From Rubrivivax sp. (GTDB lineage Bacteria > Pseudomonadota > Gammaproteobacteria > Burkholderiales > Burkholderiaceae_C), in the NCBI GenBank assembly GCA_016719535.1, contig JADJYX010000017.1, forward strand, positions 186,001 to 250,000: a DNA stretch of 64,000 nucleotides, in the 5' to 3' direction. The position numbers and the translations under genes were made by a program. The notes beneath the pieces were generated by a model, which worked only from the letters and a program-made list of their open reading frames with translations, was not told where the DNA came from and searched no databases. This document shows positions 59,863-64,000 of this stretch, in pieces (the first letter of the stretch is position 1; the number at the start of each line of letters is the position of its first letter).

Positions 59863-61049
59863 GAGGCGGACTCCTGGACGTGCCGGGCGGCCGCGGCGCG
59901 CGCACGACGGTCGAGCTCGAGCAGGTCACCGACCGAACGCGGTGGCTCCATGCCGGCGGCCATGCCGTCGAGCGTGCGGCAGTTGACGGCGTGGATGGCG
60001 GTGAAGGCGATGCGCCGCTCGAGAAAGGCCTCGACGGCCACCTCGTTGGCGGCATTGAGCACGGTGGTCGTGCCTTCGGCCGAACGCAGTGCGTCGTAGG
60101 CCAGTTGCAGGCCCGGAAAACGCTGCAGGTCCATGGCTTCGAAGGTCAGCGCCGCCAGCGTGGTGAAGTCCAGTCGCGCCGCACCCGAGTCGATGCGCTG
60201 CGGGAACGACAGGCCATAGGCGATCGGCACGCGCATGTCGGGTGTACCGAGCTGCGCCAGCACCGACGCGTCGCGGCAGACCACCATCGAGTGCACGATG
60301 CTCTGCGGGTGCAGCACCACCTGCACCTGCTCGGGCGGCAGGTCGAACAGCCAGCGCGCCTCGATCACCTCGAGCGCCTTGTTCATCATCGTCGCCGAAT
60401 CGACCGAGATCTTGCGGCCCATCACCCAGTTGGGGTGGGCACAGGCCTCTTCCGGCGTCACGCTGGCCAGCGTGGCCGGGTCACGCCGGCGGAAAGGCCC
60501 ACCCGAGGCGGTGAGCACGATGTGGTCGATGCGCGCAGCCCACTGCCCGCGGTCCTCGGGCAGGCACTGGAAGATGGCCGAATGTTCGCTGTCGATGGGC
60601 AGCAGCGTCGCGCCGCCCTCGCGCACGGCCTGCATGAACAGCGCGCCGCCGACCACCAGCGCTTCCTTGTTGGCCAGCAGCAGCCGCTTGCCGGCGCGCG
60701 CCGCGGCCATGCAGGGTGGCAGGCCGGCCGCGCCGACGATGGCTGCCATCACGGCGTCGACCTCCGGGTGGGCGGCGATCTCGCACAGCGCGGCCTCGCC
60801 GGCCATCACCTCGGTGCGCAGGCCCAGCGGCGCCAGGGCTGCGCGCAACTGCCGCGCCTGCGGCTCGCCCGGCACGGCGACCACGCGCGGCTGCCAGCGA
60901 CGGCATTGCGCGACGAGCTCGTCGAGCTGTCGGTTGCCGCTCAGCCCCCAGACCTCGAAGCGCCCGGGGTGGCGTGCGATCACGTCGAGCGTGCTCGTGC
61001 CCACCGATCCGGTGGAGCCGAGGATCACGATGCGTTGCGGCCGGCTCAT
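59859..61049 (-). CDS. dxr: 1-deoxy-D-xylulose-5-phosphate reductoisomerase
   Basis: Second step of the MEP isoprenoid pathway, 396 residues. NADPH binding is ILGSTGSVGTSTLDVI, catalytic residues are in LLANKEALVVGG and LPIDSEHSAIFQCL, and metal binding in ASGGPFRR. It feeds undecaprenyl phosphate synthesis by uppS. It starts 13 bases after cdsA. Confidence 0.98.
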   Translation of the reverse strand: MSRPQRIVILGSTGSVGTSTLDVIARHPGRFEVWGLSGNRQLDELVAQCRRWQPRVVAVPGEPQARQLRAALAPLGLRTEVMAGEAALCEIAAHPEVDAVMAAIVGAAGLPPCMAAARAGKRLLLANKEALVVGGALFMQAVREGGATLLPIDSEHSAIFQCLPEDRGQWAARIDHIVLTASGGPFRRRDPATLASVTPEEACAHPNWVMGRKISVDSATMMNKALEVIEARWLFDLPPEQVQVVLHPQSIVHSMVVCRDASVLAQLGTPDMRVPIAYGLSFPQRIDSGAARLDFTTLAALTFEAMDLQRFPGLQLAYDALRSAEGTTTVLNAANEVAVEAFLERRIAFTAIHAVNCRTLDGMAAGMEPPRSVGDLLELDRRARAAAARHVQESAS

Positions 61050-61062
61050 CGGCGGAGGTCCT

Positions 61063-61899
61063 TCACAGCGTGACGAAGGCCAGCGCCACCGGGAACACCG
61101 GCAGCAGGGCGTCGACCCGGTCCAGCACACCACCGTGCCCGGGCAGCAGGCCCGAACTGTCCTTGGCACCGGCGGCGCGCTTGACCAGCGACTCGATGAG
61201 GTCGCCGACGACGCTCATGCCGGCCAGTGCCAGCAGTGCCGCGGCGCCCAGCAGCGGCCCGAGCTGGGTGAACAGGCCGCGGAACAGGCTGGTGCTGTCG
61301 GCGCCGCCACCGGTCTCGACCCAGGCCCAGATCGCGGCCAGCACCAGCACGCCGACCTGCCCGCTCCACACCCCTTCCCAGCTCTTGCCCGGGCTGATGC
61401 CGGGCGCCAGCTTGCGCCGCCCGAAGGCGCGGCCACCGAAATAGGCGGCGACGTCGGCCATCCACACCAGGCACAGCACCGAGAGGATGAAATTGATGCC
61501 GATGCTGCGTGCCTGCACCAGCGCCAGCCATCCCGCCCACAGCAGCGCAAAGCCCAGCCCGATGCGCAAGGGCGCCGACAGCCGCGGCCAGGCCGAAGGC
61601 CCGGCACGCAGCGCGAATGCGCCGCCGACCACCCAGGCCATCGACGCCAACCACCACACCGCGCGCGGCGCGCGGCTCGTCCAACCCGCTGCCAGGGTGA
61701 CCGCACAGGCCGCCGTCAGCAGCAGGCCCAGCATCACGGCACCCGTCATGGCCAGCCCGTTGAGCCGCCCCCACTCCCAGCCCGCGGCGCCGATCATCAG
61801 CAGGCTTACCAGCGCGAACGGCCAGCTCTGGCTGGCAAACAGGGCTGGCAGCAGAACCGCCAGCAATGCCAGGGCGGTGATGATGCGCTGGCGCAGCAC
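61063..61899 (-). CDS. cdsA: Phosphatidate cytidylyltransferase
   Basis: Makes CDP-diacylglycerol for phospholipids. The 278-residue protein has eight hydrophobic segments and the signature GRRKLAPGISPGKSWEG with VGDLIESLVKRAAGAKDSSGLLPGHGGVLDR at the C-terminal end. The best start is GTG at 61899, five bases after the uppS stop. An upstream CTG fits less well. Confidence 0.95.
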   Translation of the reverse strand: MLRQRIITALALLAVLLPALFASQSWPFALVSLLMIGAAGWEWGRLNGLAMTGAVMLGLLLTAACAVTLAAGWTSRAPRAVWWLASMAWVVGGAFALRAGPSAWPRLSAPLRIGLGFALLWAGWLALVQARSIGINFILSVLCLVWMADVAAYFGGRAFGRRKLAPGISPGKSWEGVWSGQVGVLVLAAIWAWVETGGGADSTSLFRGLFTQLGPLLGAAALLALAGMSVVGDLIESLVKRAAGAKDSSGLLPGHGGVLDRVDALLPVFPVALAFVTL

Positions 61900-61904
61900 C
61901 GGGG

Positions 61905-62645
61905 TCAGGCGCCCTGCGGCACCGGCTCGGGGTGGCGCACGCCGCCAAAGCGGCGATCGCGCCGCGCATAGGCAGCCAGTGCGGCGTCGATCTCGGTGGC
62001 GCCGAAATCGGGCCACAGGCAGTCGCTGAAATAGAGCTCGGCGTAGGCCGTCTGCCAGAGCAGGAAGTTGCTCACCCGCATCTCGCCTCCGGTGCGGATG
62101 AAGAGATCGGGGTCGGGCGCGAAGGCCAGCGCCATGCGTCTGGCCAGGGCTTGTTCGTCGATCTGTTCGGGCTGCAGGCCGTCGGCCACCGCACGCCGGC
62201 AGGCCTGCACGACGTCCCAGCGGCCGCCGTAGTTGAAGGCCACCGACAGGTTGATGCGCGTATTGCGCGCGGTCAGGCGCTCGGCCTCGTCCCAGGCGGC
62301 GCGCAGCTTGTCGGAGACGCCGCAGCGGTCGCCGACGATGCGGATGCGCACGCCTTCGGCGGCCAGCTTGCGCAGGTATTTCGAGACACCGATCAGCACC
62401 AGGTTCATGAGGCCGGAGACCTCTTCGCCCGGACGCTTCCAGTTTTCCGACGAGAAGGCGAATACGGTGAGGTATTCGACGCCGCGGTCGGCAAAGGTGT
62501 CGATCACCCGCAGCAGCGTCTCCATGCCCTGTTCGTGGCCGAAGAAGCGCGGCATGAAGCGCTTGTTCGCCCAGCGGCCATTGCCATCCATCACGATGGC
62601 CACGTGCCGGGGCACGGCACCCTGTACTGCGTTGCTCACCGGCAT
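61905..62645 (-). CDS. uppS: Undecaprenyl pyrophosphate synthase
   Basis: Cis-prenyltransferase of 246 residues making the C55 carrier for peptidoglycan and O-antigen. IVMDGNGRWA, RFFGHEQGMETL and FAFSSENWKRP are the family motifs, with RTGGEMRVSNFLLWQTAYAE at the C-terminal part. It starts 11 bases after frr. Confidence 0.97.
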   Translation of the reverse strand: MPVSNAVQGAVPRHVAIVMDGNGRWANKRFMPRFFGHEQGMETLLRVIDTFADRGVEYLTVFAFSSENWKRPGEEVSGLMNLVLIGVSKYLRKLAAEGVRIRIVGDRCGVSDKLRAAWDEAERLTARNTRINLSVAFNYGGRWDVVQACRRAVADGLQPEQIDEQALARRMALAFAPDPDLFIRTGGEMRVSNFLLWQTAYAELYFSDCLWPDFGATEIDAALAAYARRDRRFGGVRHPEPVPQGA

Positions 62646-62656
62646 GGCGACCGTGC

Positions 62657-63223
62657 TCAGACGGCCATCACTTCGGCTTCTTTGGCATGCACCAGGCGGT
62701 CGATCTCGGCGATCGTCCGGTCGGTCAGCTTCTGCACCTCGTCCTGGGCACGGCGCTCGTCGTCCTCGGAGACTTCCTTGTCCTTGAGCAGCTTCTTCAG
62801 GTGCTCGTTGGCATCGCGCCGGATGCTGCGCGCGGCGATCTTGGCTTCCTCGCCGCTGTGGCGCACGACCTTGGTCAGCTCACGGCGGCGCTCCTCGGTC
62901 AGGGCCGGCATCGGTACGCGCAGCAGGTCGCCCTGGGCCGACGGATTGAGGCCGAGGTCCGATTCGCGGATGGCCTTCTCGATCTTCCCGCCCATGCCCT
63001 TTTCCCACGGCTGCACGCTGATCGTGCGCGCGTCGAGCAGGCTGACATTGGCCACCTGGCTGATCGGCACCATCGAGCCGTAATAGTCGACGTGGACCTG
63101 ATCGAGGATGCCGGGGTGGGCTCGTCCGGTGCGGATCTTGTGCAGTTCGCCCTTCAGGGCCTCGACCGACTTGCTCATCTTCTGCTCGGCGGTCTTCTTG
63201 ATCTCGGGGATGCTCGTCGTCAT
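62657..63223 (-). CDS. frr: Ribosome recycling factor
   Basis: Splits post-termination ribosomes with EF-G. The 188-residue protein has the three-helix bundle and hinge; KIRTGRAHPGILD and NPSAQGDLLRVPMPALTEERRRELTK are conserved. Starts 15 bases after pyrH. Confidence 0.98.
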   Translation of the reverse strand: MTTSIPEIKKTAEQKMSKSVEALKGELHKIRTGRAHPGILDQVHVDYYGSMVPISQVANVSLLDARTISVQPWEKGMGGKIEKAIRESDLGLNPSAQGDLLRVPMPALTEERRRELTKVVRHSGEEAKIAARSIRRDANEHLKKLLKDKEVSEDDERRAQDEVQKLTDRTIAEIDRLVHAKEAEVMAV

Positions 63224-63238
63224 CGTGTCGTCGCCTCG

Positions 63239-63949
63239 TCAAACATGCACCAGGGTGCCCTCGTCCTCGCCTTGCACGACCCGCTTGAGCGCGCCCGGCT
63301 TGTTGATGCTGAACACCTTGATCGGCAGCTTCTGGTCGCGGCAGAGCGCGAACGCGGTGGCGTCCATCACCTGCAGGTTGCGCGCGATCGCCTCGTCGAA
63401 GCCGATGCGCGCATAGCGCGTTGCGCTCGGATCCCTGTTGGGGTCTGCGGTGTAGACGCCGTCGACCTTGGTCGCCTTGAGCACGATCTCGGCGCCGATC
63501 TCGGCGCCGCGCAGCGCCGCCGCGGTGTCGGTGGTGAAGAAGGGGTTGCCGGTGCCGGCGGCGAAGACGACGATCTTGCCCTCTTCCAGATACTGCAAGG
63601 CCTTCGGCCGCACGTACGGCTCGACCACCTGGTCGATCGAGATCGCCGACATCACGCGTGCGGTCATGCCCTCATGCCGCATGGTGTCGGCCAGCGCCAG
63701 CGCATTCATCACGGTGGCCAGCATGCCCATGTAGTCGGCGGTTGCGCGGTCCATGCCGACCGATCCGCCGGCCACGCCGCGGAAGATGTTGCCGCCGCCG
63801 ATGACCACGGCCACCTGGCAGCCCATCTGCGTCACCTCCTGGATCTCGCGCACCATGCGCACCATGGTGGCGCGGTTGATGCCGTAGGCGTCGTCGCCCA
63901 TCAGGGCCTCGCCCGAGAGCTTGAGCAGGATGCGCTGGTACGCCGGCAT
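63239..63949 (-). CDS. pyrH: Uridylate kinase
   Basis: Phosphorylates UMP to UDP. Hexameric amino-acid-kinase fold of 236 residues with LLKLSGEALMG, VIGGGNIFRG, GTGNPFFTTDTAAALR, and KVDGVYTADP. It heads the minus-strand run. Upstream would usually lie tsf and rpsB, outside this window. GGAG lies nine bases before the ATG. Confidence 0.98.
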   Translation of the reverse strand: MPAYQRILLKLSGEALMGDDAYGINRATMVRMVREIQEVTQMGCQVAVVIGGGNIFRGVAGGSVGMDRATADYMGMLATVMNALALADTMRHEGMTARVMSAISIDQVVEPYVRPKALQYLEEGKIVVFAAGTGNPFFTTDTAAALRGAEIGAEIVLKATKVDGVYTADPNRDPSATRYARIGFDEAIARNLQVMDATAFALCRDQKLPIKVFSINKPGALKRVVQGEDEGTLVHV

Positions 63950-63981
63950 GCGGGCGGACTCCGGTCGGAAACGAATCGTGG

Positions 63982-63987
63982 AGTGTA
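63982..63987 (-). promoter_or_regulatory. Possible -10 of pyrH
   Basis: TACACT on the minus strand, 32 bases before the pyrH ATG. A -35 element would lie beyond the window edge, so it cannot be checked. Confidence 0.3.
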
Positions 63988-64000
63988 AGGGCCGGGGCGG

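Overview
The window is chromosomal DNA of a very GC-rich Gram-negative bacterium. The set of genes (priB between rpsF and rpsR, ppsA facing ppsR, several tripartite tricarboxylate transporter genes, a futA-like iron-binding protein, hslO, a short H-NS-like protein, an rpoD with a long Lys/Ala/Pro-rich front, and a full lpxD-fabZ-lpxA-lpxB lipid A cluster) points to the Betaproteobacteria, order Burkholderiales, probably the Rubrivivax/Leptothrix/Ideonella side. This placement is inferred from gene content and order; no alignment was run. I see no insertion sequence, prophage, CRISPR array, origin or integration scar, and base composition looks even throughout.

Layout. 1-2.7 kb: end of pnuC, a NadR-like nicotinamide riboside kinase and an exported caspase-like protein whose 3' end is frameshifted. 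2.7-5.1 kb: hslO and a gamma-carbonic-anhydrase-like protein, divergent from a DUF455 ferritin-like protein. 5.1-8.5 kb: a tRNA-Val(GAC) divergent from rluA, then a membrane-anchored hypothetical, an SDR enzyme and a crotonase. 8.5-12.9 kb: a minus-strand operon of a 2-oxoglutarate/Fe dioxygenase, a PLP ammonia-lyase, an S10 carboxypeptidase and a phosphofructokinase. 13-20.3 kb: a small hypothetical, an acyl-CoA ligase, an exported deaminase-like protein with a DUF4410 lipoprotein, hrpA and a VOC protein. 20.4-33.4 kb (plus strand): argA, yggX, an iron-binding protein behind a Fur-like site, an H-NS-like protein, a GGDEF/EAL protein, dnaG, rpoD, an adenylyl-cyclase/FHA protein and hemH. 33.4-38.7 kb: tctCBA divergent from tctD-tctE, with tctE broken by one inserted base. 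38.7-43 kb: hslR, grpE, dnaK and dnaJ, with a heat-shock promoter before grpE and a terminator-like hairpin between dnaK and dnaJ. 43-49.8 kb (minus): a radical SAM protein with a LexA-like box at its start codon, dnaB, rplI-rpsR-priB-rpsF, and ppsA divergent from ppsR. 50.8-64 kb (minus): a tightly packed run from pyrH through frr, uppS, cdsA, dxr, rseP, bamA, skp, lpxD, fabZ, lpxA, lpxB and rnhB to an RNA methyltransferase. It makes and assembles the outer membrane and its isoprenoid and lipid precursors.

Most of this is housekeeping. I do not see a clear undescribed system. The observations most worth following are a recurring promoter arrangement that predicts leaderless mRNAs, the dioxygenase/ammonia-lyase/carboxypeptidase operon, the LexA-like box touching the start codon of the radical SAM gene, the overlapping lipoprotein/exported-deaminase pair, and two single-base frameshifts that may be real or sequence errors.
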